DNA of 15,289 nt from an uncultured Eubacteriales bacterium (GCA_905195005.1 CAJJUC010000041.1:1-15289); one strand, 5' to 3'; shown: positions 7,419-14,672, numbered from the stretch's first letter. Notes: a model not told the origin generated them from the sequence alone. Numbers and translations are program-made.

Positions 7419-7442
7419 AAACATAGAAGGGAACGGATTTAT

Positions 7443-7880
7443 ATGACAATCGAAAAACTGCGTGCAGACATGATTGCGGCAATGAAGGCGAAGGATAAGG
7501 TAAGAAAGGACGTTGTTTCATCGTTGATTGCGGCTGTGAAAAAATGCGGAATTGACGCCGGAGTGCGTGAAAATATTCCCGAAGAAATGGTTGACAGCGT
7601 GCTTTTGAAAGAGCTTAAAACGGCGAAAGAGCAGCTCGATACCTGCCCTGCGGACAGAACCGAGCTTGTTGAGGAATATAAAACAAATTATGAAATTATA
7701 AAAGAGTATGCGCCGGCGCAGATGGATGCGGCGGAAATCGAAGCTCTTTTGAAAGATAAATTTTCAGATGTTATAGCAACGAAAAACAAAGGAATGATAA
7801 TGAAATCCGTTATGGCTGAGCTTAAGGGCAAGGCTGACGGAAAGCTTATCGGGCAGGTCGTTGCAAAGCTTTGCGAATAA
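7443..7880 (+). CDS. yqeY: YqeY family protein (GatB/Yqey domain)
   Basis: A 145-residue protein that is all YqeY domain: an N-terminal helical part (L..D...AMKAKDKVRKDVVSSLIAA) and a C-terminal helical part like the tail of GatB (EIEALLKDKFSDVIA, GMIMKSVMAELKGKADGKLIGQVV). The domain occurs at the C-terminus of GatB and GatE, where it contacts tRNA in the transamidation of Glu-tRNA(Gln). Free-standing YqeY has no firmly known role and may bind tRNA. AAGGGA at 7427-7432 serves as the RBS about 10 nt upstream. It sits between radC (24 nt) and the CDF transporter gene (22 nt) in the same operon. Confidence 0.93.
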   Translation: MTIEKLRADMIAAMKAKDKVRKDVVSSLIAAVKKCGIDAGVRENIPEEMVDSVLLKELKTAKEQLDTCPADRTELVEEYKTNYEIIKEYAPAQMDAAEIEALLKDKFSDVIATKNKGMIMKSVMAELKGKADGKLIGQVVAKLCE

Positions 7881-7902
7881 AAATTAAAAAGGATGAAAGC
7901 AA

Positions 7903-9066
7903 ATGATTTCATTGCTGATAAAATTATTTGCATCCGATTCATCGCTGACGGCTGCGCAGAAGCGCAGCCGTTACGGGTTTATATGCGGAGGAGTCGGAAT
8001 GCTTTTGAATATGCTGCTGTTTTTTTCGAAGCTGGCAGTCGGAATGCTGAGCGGCTCTGTTTCAATCACTGCCGACGCATTCAATAATTTATCCGATGCA
8101 GGCTCGTCCGCGGTAACTTTGTTCGGCTTTGTGTGGGCTGAAAGAAAGGCTGATAAGGAGCACCCGTTCGGTCACGGGCGAATCGAGTATATATCGGGTT
8201 TCGTTATTTCCGCGGCAATCGTGCTGGTCGGTGCGGAGCTTCTAAGCTCCTCCGTAAAAAGAATACTGAATCCCGAAAAATTCGTATTTAACAGATATGT
8301 TGTTGTCGTGCTTGCGCTTTCAATTGCCGTAAAACTTTATATGGCGGTGTATAATACCTCGTGCAGCAAAAAGATAAATTCGCCGTCACTCGGCGCCGCG
8401 GCGTCCGACAGTCTGAGCGACTGCATTGCAACAGGCGCGGTGCTTCTGTCATCCGTATTCATGTACTTCACAAATGTTCAGATTGACGGCTTTGTCGGCG
8501 CAGCTGTTTCGGCGCTCATCATACGGACGGGGATAAAATCGCTTATGGAAACTGCGAGTCCCCTGCTCGGAAACGCTCCCGATGCGGAGCTTGTAGAGAA
8601 AATCGAAGCGGTTGTCCGCGAAAACCCCGAAACAATCGGCATTCACGACCTTGTTATTCATGATTACGGACCGAATAAGATTTTTGTTTCGCTTCATATG
8701 GAGGTTGACGGCTCAAAAAATCTGTTTCTTCTGCATGATGCCGTTGACCTTGCAGAGCGTGAAATTTCGCAGCAGCTCGGCTGCGAAGCCGTTATACATA
8801 TGGATCCGATAGATTTGAGCAATCCCGTGCGGCAGGAGCTTTACGAAAAAATTTCCGCCGCAGCGGCAAGGATTGCGCCGGAGATTTCGATTCACGACTT
8901 CCGCATGGTTCCCGGGCCGACGCACACAAATCTGATTTTTGACCTTGTTCTTCCGCCGACGCAGTATCAGTTCCGAAAAGAAACCGTCAGGAAGCTGCGC
9001 GAGGAAATCCGCAAAATTGACAGAAGCTATTTTGCGATTATAAAAACCGAAATATCATACTGCTAA
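7903..9066 (+). CDS. mntE: Cation diffusion facilitator, predicted Mn2+ exporter (MntE type)
   Basis: A 387-residue CDF antiporter with about six membrane helices (first ~25-50), then a cytoplasmic domain (~220-300) and an extra C-terminal extension to 387. The transport site is N61-x3-D65 in TM2 (ADAFNNLSD) and D169-x3-D173 in TM5 (SDSLSD). This ND-DD set is the one described for manganese-specific CDFs such as pneumococcal MntE; zinc exporters such as CzcD have HD-HD. A long C-terminal tail is also reported for Mn-specific bacterial CDFs. The loop HPFGHGR (87-93) is typical of the family. AAAAGGA precedes the ATG. Only 22 nt separate it from yqeY, so a Mn riboswitch of its own does not fit. 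It is the last gene of the hpf operon, and I see no terminator in the 37 bp before convergent ypeB. The symbol is by motif only. Confidence 0.88.
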   Translation: MISLLIKLFASDSSLTAAQKRSRYGFICGGVGMLLNMLLFFSKLAVGMLSGSVSITADAFNNLSDAGSSAVTLFGFVWAERKADKEHPFGHGRIEYISGFVISAAIVLVGAELLSSSVKRILNPEKFVFNRYVVVVLALSIAVKLYMAVYNTSCSKKINSPSLGAAASDSLSDCIATGAVLLSSVFMYFTNVQIDGFVGAAVSALIIRTGIKSLMETASPLLGNAPDAELVEKIEAVVRENPETIGIHDLVIHDYGPNKIFVSLHMEVDGSKNLFLLHDAVDLAEREISQQLGCEAVIHMDPIDLSNPVRQELYEKISAAAARIAPEISIHDFRMVPGPTHTNLIFDLVLPPTQYQFRKETVRKLREEIRKIDRSYFAIIKTEISYC

Positions 9067-9103
9067 AGAAGAGCGGCGGCAAAATGAAATCATGTGCGCA
9101 GAT

Positions 9104-10429
9104 TTAAACCGCAAGCACTCCTCCGGGAGCCTCAAGCAGTATCTGCATATCCTCCACAGCGCCTGTCTGCGTGTTTACGAAAACGAGAAAATGCTTGTCC
9201 GAAACCGTTCCGCGGATTTGATAACAAAAGGCTTCCTTGCCGCTGTCAAGCGGAATAACCGCGAGCGACACCGTGTCCGTCTTAAGAGATTTGCTTATTT
9301 TTGAAAGCGCGTCTTCGCGCGTGAGTGTTTCTTCGGGAATATCGCGGTAGCAGTGATTCATAATGTATCCGCGAGACTCAAACCCAACAACCTTACCGTC
9401 GTCAAGCGAAACCTTAACCTTAACAAGGTCGGGATATACGATATATCCGTCCTGTGAGTAGGCATAATTTATAACAACGCTGCCGTTCTTGTTTTCATAA
9501 TAGCTTTCGCGCATATCGAAAAATCCGTTCTGCACCAGAAATTCCGCAGCCTTTTTCTTTGCATCATCAACGCTGAGCTTTTCCTCCGACGGGGAACAGT
9601 CGCGCATAAGAAGAAGCAAAGCGCCGCCCCTTTTTGTAAATTCAACCGTTGAGCTTCCGTCTGTGACACTGTAAGCGGGGAGCTTTCCTCCGATTTCCTC
9701 AACGGTTTTCTTTTTGCCCTTGAGAAATTTTTCCGACAGCTTAAGAGCCGCATTTTTGTCTATTTCCGGTTTTCCGTCCGTAAAAACCGATTTTTTATCG
9801 GTAAGATGCTGTGAAAACGGTCCGTCATAGATGAGCGAAGGGTAGTTGTGGAACTCCTCCTCCATTTCGTCAAAATCCTTGGCAAGCGCACTGCGGCTTC
9901 CCTGCGAAAGCTTTGCAAGGCGGCTCTTTTCATCGCTGAACGAAAGCTTTCCGTCGTTTATATCAAGCAGCATGGAGTCGAGCGCGGCTTTAAGCTCGTG
10001 CGCATAGCTCGTAAGCTTTTTTATGTTTTCTGTTTCCTCCGCCGTGATTTCCTCGCCGCGCAGCGATTTCTGTGAAATATAGCTTGCATAATCGCCGACC
10101 TGTGAAAGAAATTTTGCCGTTTTTTCAAGCTTTGTGCTGTTCTCGGGCAAAAGCGCAAGATTTGCCTTAGCTCCGCTTGCCTGCCGCGAAAGCTCCGACG
10201 AAAAGTATGCCGTCCTTACGGGATCGGTCACAAGCTGCCCTTTGAGCAGCGATATTTCAATGTCGTCAACATATTCCGTAAGCTCGGAAAAAACACGGTT
10301 GTATTCAACTTCTCTTTCGTATGACAGCTTTTGCGCCCGGGAATACTGCATGATTCCGAAAACGGCCACAAGGCACAGCAGGACAGACAAAACCGCATAC
10401 TGTTTTCTCTTTTTTATTGCATCACGCAC
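9104..10429 (-). CDS. ypeB: Germination protein YpeB
   Basis: A protein of about 441 residues with one N-terminal membrane helix (~12-27, after a KKRK stretch), a long helical region (~30-190) and C-terminal PepSY-like domains (~210-441). This is the layout of YpeB, which stabilises the cortex-lytic enzyme SleB in the inner spore membrane and allows cortex breakdown at germination. I chose GTG 10429 because AGGGGTG (10442-10436) sits 6 nt upstream of it. The longer in-frame GTG at 10438 lies inside that Shine-Dalgarno sequence. sleB, the usual partner in Bacillus, is not beside it: the neighbours are a metal transporter (convergent) and a sugar dehydratase (divergent). I looked for a sigma-G promoter upstream and found no convincing match. 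Together with the family's role, it suggests a spore former. Confidence 0.9.
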   Translation of the reverse strand: MRDAIKKRKQYAVLSVLLCLVAVFGIMQYSRAQKLSYEREVEYNRVFSELTEYVDDIEISLLKGQLVTDPVRTAYFSSELSRQASGAKANLALLPENSTKLEKTAKFLSQVGDYASYISQKSLRGEEITAEETENIKKLTSYAHELKAALDSMLLDINDGKLSFSDEKSRLAKLSQGSRSALAKDFDEMEEEFHNYPSLIYDGPFSQHLTDKKSVFTDGKPEIDKNAALKLSEKFLKGKKKTVEEIGGKLPAYSVTDGSSTVEFTKRGGALLLLMRDCSPSEEKLSVDDAKKKAAEFLVQNGFFDMRESYYENKNGSVVINYAYSQDGYIVYPDLVKVKVSLDDGKVVGFESRGYIMNHCYRDIPEETLTREDALSKISKSLKTDTVSLAVIPLDSGKEAFCYQIRGTVSDKHFLVFVNTQTGAVEDMQILLEAPGGVLAV

Positions 10430-10513
10430 ATTTATCACCCCTATATATGTTAAAATCCGCAGAAATATGAAAAATATTCGTTTAAATTTAATATATGAAT
10501 TATACGATTTTCC

Positions 10514-10542
10514 TTGAAAAAGCCTCAGATATATTGTATAAT
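10514..10542 (+). promoter_or_regulatory. Sigma-A promoter of the nucleotide-sugar dehydratase gene
   Basis: TTGAAA at 10514-10519, a 17-bp spacer, and a perfect TATAAT at 10537-10542. The predicted start near 10549 gives a leader of ~30 nt containing GGAGGA (10565-10570). An upstream TTG codon at 10514 that would lengthen the reading frame lies in the -35 itself, so it cannot be translated from this promoter. Confidence 0.85.
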
Positions 10543-10579
10543 AACTTTATATGATGATGTTGTTGGAGGAAGTGCGGGA

Positions 10580-12508
10580 ATGGAATATATAAAGCAGTTT
10601 AAAAGCCGTGATATGTATCGCGTCTTGCTGATGATGCTTCTTGATATAGTTATAATTGTTTTCTCAGTTTGGTTTACACATGTTTTGCGGCTGAACAGAA
10701 TCATTCCGTTAGGGGAGAGTTTTCTTAACATTAAATTCCGTGAAATCCTGATTCTGGTTTTGCTGGTCGAGGCGGCGATGGTTCTTGCAAAGGCATACGT
10801 TTTTTCGTGGAGATATGCCGGATTTCGCGAATATTCCGTGATTTACGTTGCCGCCTTTCTCGGTACGGCAGCGTCGTTTATTCTTTCAAATGTCTTATTG
10901 CGTGACGAAGCGTCGTTTCTCGTTTCGGATTACGCCGTTATATATCTGCTCTGCATCTTCGGCTTTACAACGGAGCGCTTCGGCGGCAGTATGCTCAGGA
11001 TTCTCTCAAGCAGAATTGCGAACAGCAAGGGAAACGCAAAAAAACGCAGAATTATGGTTGTCGGCGCAGGTGATACCGGGTCATCACTCATTAAGAGCAT
11101 GAAAAAGGTCGGCAGTCTTTATCCGGTTGTTGCAATTGATGACGACTCGAAAAAACACGGAATGAGAGTGTGCGATGTTCCGGTTGTCGGCGGGCGGGAT
11201 GAAATTCCGACGGCGGCAAAAAAATACCGCATTGAAGAAATCATTATCGCAATTCCGTCCGGCAAAGATTCGGAGAGAATCGGAATAGCCTCCATCTGCC
11301 GCAGCACAGGGCTTAAAACATCAACGGTGCCCTCTCTTTATGAGCTTGCAAGCGGAAAGGCAAATATTAACCAGATTCGGGAGGTAAATCCGCAGGAGCT
11401 TCTCGGACGGAGCGAAAAGCTTATTGACGGAAATGACATTTTCGGATACATAGAAGGAAAGGTTGTTTTGGTAACGGGCGGCGGAGGAAGCATAGGCAGC
11501 GAGCTGTGCCGCCAGATATCGAACTATAATCCGCGGATGCTTATAGTTTTTGATATTTATGAAAATAATGCTTATGAGCTTCAGATGGAGCTTAAGCGCC
11601 GTCTGCCGCAGCTTAAGCTGGAGGTTCTTATCGGTTCCGTGCGTGACAGAAAGCGCCTTGAAGAGGTATTTTCGAAATACAACCCCAAGGTTGTGTTCCA
11701 TGCCGCGGCACATAAGCATGTTCCGCTTATGGAGGACAGTCCGAACGAAGCAATAAAGAATAACGTTTACGGCACATTTAATGTTGCCGATATGTGTGAA
11801 AAGTATGCGGCAGAGCGTTTCGTACTGATCTCAACCGACAAGGCTGTCAATCCGACAAATGTTATGGGCGCAAGCAAGCGGCTTGCGGAAATGGTAATGC
11901 AGCGCATGGCGCACAGGCAAAAGGAACGAAGTGTGCAGAAAACGATTTATGCGGCAGTCCGCTTCGGGAACGTTCTCGGCAGCAACGGCAGCGTTATTCC
12001 TCTGTTCAAGCGCCAGATAAGGGAGGGCGGCCCCATAACGGTAACGCATCCCGAAATAAACCGCTTCTTTATGACTATTCCGGAAGCTGTTCAGCTCGTA
12101 ATGCAGGCAGGCGCATTTGCTCACGGCGGTGAAATTTTCATCCTTGACATGGGTGAACCCGTGAAAATCGTTGATTTGGCGCGCAATCTCATTGAACTGA
12201 GCGGATATACGCCCGATGTTGATATAAAAATTGAATTTTCCGGTCTGAGACCCGGTGAGAAAATGTACGAGGAGCTGCTTTTGGACAAACAGCGCCACAC
12301 GGCAACGAAGCATGATAAAATATACGTTGAGCAGCCAATCGAGAACGATTCGGCAATTTTGTCGGAGATATATGCTCTGCGCGGAAGGCTTTCGTGCGAG
12401 GTTCCGATTTACGATGAAATGATTAAATGGATGAACGAGCAGTTCGAATGGAATTCATCGGCAGACCAATGTGACGAAAAAGTTACACAGGAGCAGGATT
12501 TACAGTGA
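10580..12508 (+). CDS. Membrane-bound nucleotide-sugar 4,6-dehydratase (CapD/PglF/FlaA1 long form)
   Basis: A 642-residue protein. Residues ~13-130 hold four membrane helices. Residues ~156-265 form a nucleotide-binding domain (RRIMVVGAGDTG). Residues ~294-600 are the SDR dehydratase domain with NAD motif TGGGGSIG (299-306) and active-site block STDKAVNPTNVMGASKR. The usual SDR tyrosine of YxxxK is Met429 (MGASK433). In this subfamily, including PglF, the Thr-Asp-Lys triad (here T419, D420, K421) does catalysis instead, so the substitution is normal. The likely reaction is UDP-GlcNAc to UDP-4-keto-6-deoxy-GlcNAc, the first step toward bacillosamine-type or related sugars for glycans, capsule or protein glycosylation. 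ATG 10580 lies 9 nt after GGAGGA. No aminotransferase, glycosyltransferase or flippase gene lies beside it, so the pathway is not clear from this window. Confidence 0.92.
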   Translation: MEYIKQFKSRDMYRVLLMMLLDIVIIVFSVWFTHVLRLNRIIPLGESFLNIKFREILILVLLVEAAMVLAKAYVFSWRYAGFREYSVIYVAAFLGTAASFILSNVLLRDEASFLVSDYAVIYLLCIFGFTTERFGGSMLRILSSRIANSKGNAKKRRIMVVGAGDTGSSLIKSMKKVGSLYPVVAIDDDSKKHGMRVCDVPVVGGRDEIPTAAKKYRIEEIIIAIPSGKDSERIGIASICRSTGLKTSTVPSLYELASGKANINQIREVNPQELLGRSEKLIDGNDIFGYIEGKVVLVTGGGGSIGSELCRQISNYNPRMLIVFDIYENNAYELQMELKRRLPQLKLEVLIGSVRDRKRLEEVFSKYNPKVVFHAAAHKHVPLMEDSPNEAIKNNVYGTFNVADMCEKYAAERFVLISTDKAVNPTNVMGASKRLAEMVMQRMAHRQKERSVQKTIYAAVRFGNVLGSNGSVIPLFKRQIREGGPITVTHPEINRFFMTIPEAVQLVMQAGAFAHGGEIFILDMGEPVKIVDLARNLIELSGYTPDVDIKIEFSGLRPGEKMYEELLLDKQRHTATKHDKIYVEQPIENDSAILSEIYALRGRLSCEVPIYDEMIKWMNEQFEWNSSADQCDEKVTQEQDLQ

Positions 12509-12587
12509 AAAACCTGCGGTAAAATGCGTAATAACGTATAAATATTAAGAAATTGTTAAAAAAATTTAAAAAATATTACCAAAACAC

Positions 12588-12616
12588 TTGAAATTGTTAC
12601 AAATCGGTGTTATAAT
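12588..12616 (+). promoter_or_regulatory. Extended -10 sigma-A promoter of the CHAP-like gene
   Basis: TTGAAA at 12588-12593, a 17-bp spacer, and TATAAT at 12611-12616 with an extended -10 TG at 12608-12609. The ~60 bp upstream is strongly A/T-rich and may act as an UP element. A 10-bp direct repeat, GAAATTGTTA, occurs at 12549-12558 and at 12590-12599, the second copy overlapping the -35. The -35/spacer edge also forms TTGT-T-ACAA (12594-12602). The 12509-12587 stretch shows no clear terminator for the gene upstream. Confidence 0.85.
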
Positions 12617-12617
12617 C

Positions 12618-12675
12618 CTCCATGTTGTTTTTAATTTTGGAAATCAAATCACCGCGCGGCGGTGAACATGGAGAG
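12618..12675 (+). promoter_or_regulatory. Leader region with nested inverted repeats covering the RBS of the CHAP-like gene
   Basis: CTCCATGTT (12618-12626) is the exact reverse complement of AACATGGAG (12665-12673). Inside lies a perfect GC hairpin, CACCGC-GCG-GCGGTG (12650-12664), directly abutting the 3' arm. The RBS GGAGAG is 12670-12675, so the 3' arm includes its GGAG. Transcription probably starts near 12622-12625, so CTCC may be only partly transcribed. The RNA could then form the GC hairpin plus about a 5-bp outer helix. It could be a translational switch or a DNA operator; it resembles no riboswitch class I know. Confidence 0.5.
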
Positions 12676-12682
12676 ATGTATT

Positions 12683-13432
12683 GTGAAGTTTATTTCGGTT
12701 ATAAAGAAAACGGCTGCGGCTTTTCTGGCGGCAGTGCTGTGTTGCTCTGCCGCAGCCGGTGCGGCTGACGTTCCGCAGTGGCTTTCGGAATATGGAGCGC
12801 AGACATATGCGGCGGCTAAGGCTGATTTCGGCGGGCGCAGCTTCAGCGGATATTGCGGCACATATGTCCGCTGTCAGCTTAAAGCAATGGGTATATTTGA
12901 CGGAAAATATGATTTTCGCGGAAACGGAAATCAGTGGTATGACGGCTTTGAAAACATCGGCGGTACATCCGGCGGATATTTTGTGTACAGGGAGCAGGGC
13001 GCGGACTGCATAAACAAGCTTGTGGCGAAGTACGGAAACGATCTCAGAAACGTTGTTGTCAGTTTCCCCGTGCAGGCTCACTATTCACCGGAATATCCCG
13101 GCGCAGGTCATGTGTTCCTTATATATGCTCTTATTGACGGAATTGCGTATTACTCCGAATCGTTCAGCTTCGGCAGCCATGCGGAGGGCAGCGTAATTGC
13201 GGAAGATGTCAACGAGCTTATTGCGCGGTACAGCGCCCGTCACGGTTATCCAAGCGGCTGTGTGCTTTTCTCTGCAAATGATCTTTCGGGTCCGTCCGAA
13301 GATGAGATTGCGGCTCAGATTAAAGCCGAACAGGACGCGCAGCAGGCACGTGAAGTAATCGCGACCCTTGAGGAATCGTCTGACTTTTTGTTCTTTGCCG
13401 AGGATTTCAAATCGTTTGATGAAAATATTTAA
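12683..13432 (+). CDS. Secreted CHAP-like cysteine hydrolase
   Basis: A 249-residue exported protein. I chose GTG 12683 because GGAGAG (12670-12675) is 7 nt upstream and the product then begins with a clean signal peptide (KFISVIKK, hydrophobic core, cleavage near residue 27-28). The in-frame GTG 12662 and ATG 12668 have no RBS and would add odd residues. Cys58 in GYCGTYVRCQL, His143 in GAGHVFLIYALIDG and Glu159 in YYSES are spaced and surrounded like the catalytic residues of CHAP or other papain-like amidases, which cut peptidoglycan peptides. The match is by motif only. The ~50-residue C-terminal tail is charged (SEDEIAAQIKAEQDAQQ) and ends in an acidic, Phe-rich stretch of unknown use. 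It lies 66 nt before mltG, another peptidoglycan-cutting enzyme, with a strong hairpin between. Confidence 0.75.
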   Translation: MKFISVIKKTAAAFLAAVLCCSAAAGAADVPQWLSEYGAQTYAAAKADFGGRSFSGYCGTYVRCQLKAMGIFDGKYDFRGNGNQWYDGFENIGGTSGGYFVYREQGADCINKLVAKYGNDLRNVVVSFPVQAHYSPEYPGAGHVFLIYALIDGIAYYSESFSFGSHAEGSVIAEDVNELIARYSARHGYPSGCVLFSANDLSGPSEDEIAAQIKAEQDAQQAREVIATLEESSDFLFFAEDFKSFDENI

Positions 13433-13437
13433 AATTA

Positions 13438-13475
13438 ATCCCAAGTGGTGCCGCAGGTATTGCTTGGGATATTTT
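13438..13475 (+). terminator. Long hairpin with short T-run between the CHAP-like gene and mltG (terminator or attenuator)
   Basis: ATCCCAAG (13438-13445) pairs exactly with CTTGGGAT (13463-13470). The 17 nt between them continue the stem through G.U and Watson-Crick pairs (13446-13452 with 13456-13462) down to a GCA loop, about 15 bp in all. ATTTT follows at 13471-13475. The T-run is short, so termination would be partial, and some transcripts probably continue into mltG, for which I find no separate promoter. Confidence 0.55.
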
Positions 13476-13498
13476 GGTCAATCACGGAGGATGAAAAC

Positions 13499-14515
13499 AT
13501 GAAAAAGCTTTTGCCGATACTGCTGCTTGCTCTGCTTGCAGTTCTGATTGTCAACGGTGTATTGTTTGTCGGGGAATATTCGGCAACGGAATCGAAAAAC
13601 GGCGCTGCCGTAACCGTAAAAATCCCGAAGGGCGCAACAGAGAAGGTTATAGCGCATACCCTTAAGGAAAACGGCGTAATTCGCTATGAACTGAGCTTCA
13701 GAATGAAAATGCGGAAATCCCCGTACCGCGGAAAGCTTAATTACGGAACGTTTGCGCTGCATAAGGGAATGTGCATTGACGATATTATTGACGAGCTTAT
13801 GAACCCGACGGAAAAGGATAAGGGTATCAAGCTTACCATTCCGGAGGGCTTCAGCGCCGAAATGATTGCAGCGCGCTGCGAAAAGCTCGGTTTGGTTAAA
13901 GCAGAGGATTTCCTGTCAGAGCTTGAAAACGGAAAATTCGGCTTCAGCTTCATTAACGACATTCCGTCAAAGGACGGCGTGAAATATAAGCTTCAGGGAT
14001 ATCTTTTCCCGAGCACGTATGTGTTCAAGAGCACTGCATCGGCACATGATGTCATTTCGGTGCTGCTCTCCGAATTTGAAAAGCAGTATAATTCGGTGAA
14101 AAATCTGAATAAAAACGAAGTGAGCATGAACGATATAATTATATCCGCGTCGCTTATAGAGCGCGAAGCAAAGCTTGATTCCGAAAGAAGTACGATTTCG
14201 GGCGTTATCCGAAACCGTATAAAAAAAGGAATGCGCCTGCAAATCGACGCCAGCGTTGTATATGCCATTTCGGACGGTCTTTACGATGTAAGCCGCGTAT
14301 ATTATAAGGATCTTGAAAAGGATTCGCCTTATAATACATATAAATATGCCGGGCTTCCCGTCGGCGCAATCTGCAACCCGGGCATAAAATCAATAAAGGC
14401 GGCAATGCAGCCGCAGGAAAGCAATTATCTTTACTATCGCACCGATAATTCCAAAAACGACGGAAGTCATATATTTACCGAAACCTTTAACGAGCATAAG
14501 AGTAAGGCAAAATAA
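13499..14515 (+). CDS. mltG: Endolytic peptidoglycan transglycosylase MltG (YceG family)
   Basis: A 338-residue membrane-anchored enzyme that cuts nascent glycan strands inside the chain and so sets strand length. The start is ATG 13499, with GGAGG (13486-13490) 8 nt upstream. The longer frame to 13445 begins inside a hairpin and has no RBS. One N-terminal membrane helix (~4-25) is followed by a LysM-like part (~37-100) and the catalytic domain. Glu221 in ASLIEREA corresponds to the catalytic glutamate of E. coli MltG. Other family blocks are LQGYLFPSTY (165-174), LQIDASVVYAIS, and YNTYKYAGLPVGAICNPG with the downstream H.F..T..EH. It is unusual in having Ala-Ser in place of the common Asp-Pro-Thr after LQ. 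In many Firmicutes mltG sits near ruvX/udk-type genes; here an rRNA operon follows on the same strand with no visible terminator. Confidence 0.95.
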   Translation: MKKLLPILLLALLAVLIVNGVLFVGEYSATESKNGAAVTVKIPKGATEKVIAHTLKENGVIRYELSFRMKMRKSPYRGKLNYGTFALHKGMCIDDIIDELMNPTEKDKGIKLTIPEGFSAEMIAARCEKLGLVKAEDFLSELENGKFGFSFINDIPSKDGVKYKLQGYLFPSTYVFKSTASAHDVISVLLSEFEKQYNSVKNLNKNEVSMNDIIISASLIEREAKLDSERSTISGVIRNRIKKGMRLQIDASVVYAISDGLYDVSRVYYKDLEKDSPYNTYKYAGLPVGAICNPGIKSIKAAMQPQESNYLYYRTDNSKNDGSHIFTETFNEHKSKAK

Positions 14516-14559
14516 CCAACGGAGCAGATAAAAAGGGCGGCAGAGATTGTACAAAACGG

Positions 14560-14628
14560 AAAAAAGATAAAGAAAGGCAAAAAAAGGGGAAAAAAGGAGT
14601 TGACAAGAGGAGGAAAAGGTGGTAATAT
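14560..14628 (+). promoter_or_regulatory. rRNA operon promoter P1 with upstream phased A-tracts
   Basis: TTGACA at 14600-14605, a 17-bp spacer, and TAATAT at 14623-14628. Upstream, A-runs at 14560-14565, 14573-14575, 14579-14585 and 14590-14595 recur about once per helical turn, as in UP elements and curved DNA. The strand here is almost entirely purine from 14557 to 14599. From the mltG stop to this element (14516-14559) I see no gene, hairpin terminator or repeat. Confidence 0.75.
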
Positions 14629-14672
14629 AGCATACGTTGCACCGCGGAAGCAGTGAAGAGTAAGGCGGCACG

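Noticed and set aside
9067..9103. Bidirectional terminator between the convergent CDF and ypeB genes
   Set aside because: I found no inverted repeat with a T-run in the 37-bp gap.
10443..10513. Sigma-G promoter for ypeB on the minus strand
   Set aside because: Candidate -10 boxes such as CATATTT and CATATAT deviate from consensus and none has a matching -35 at 16-18 bp.
10514..10579. 22-residue N-terminal extension of the dehydratase from TTG 10514
   Set aside because: The extension contains the -35, the -10 and the RBS of the gene itself.
12543..12572. Rex-type operator (TTGTTAA half-site)
   Set aside because: Only the left half matches; the expected right half TTAACAA is absent.
12650..12664. 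GC hairpin as an intrinsic terminator
   Set aside because: It is followed by GAACATGG rather than a T-run, so it is treated as part of the leader structure.
13445..13498. 18-residue N-terminal extension of MltG
   Set aside because: It starts inside the 13438-13470 hairpin with no RBS, and GGAGG is ideally placed for ATG 13499.
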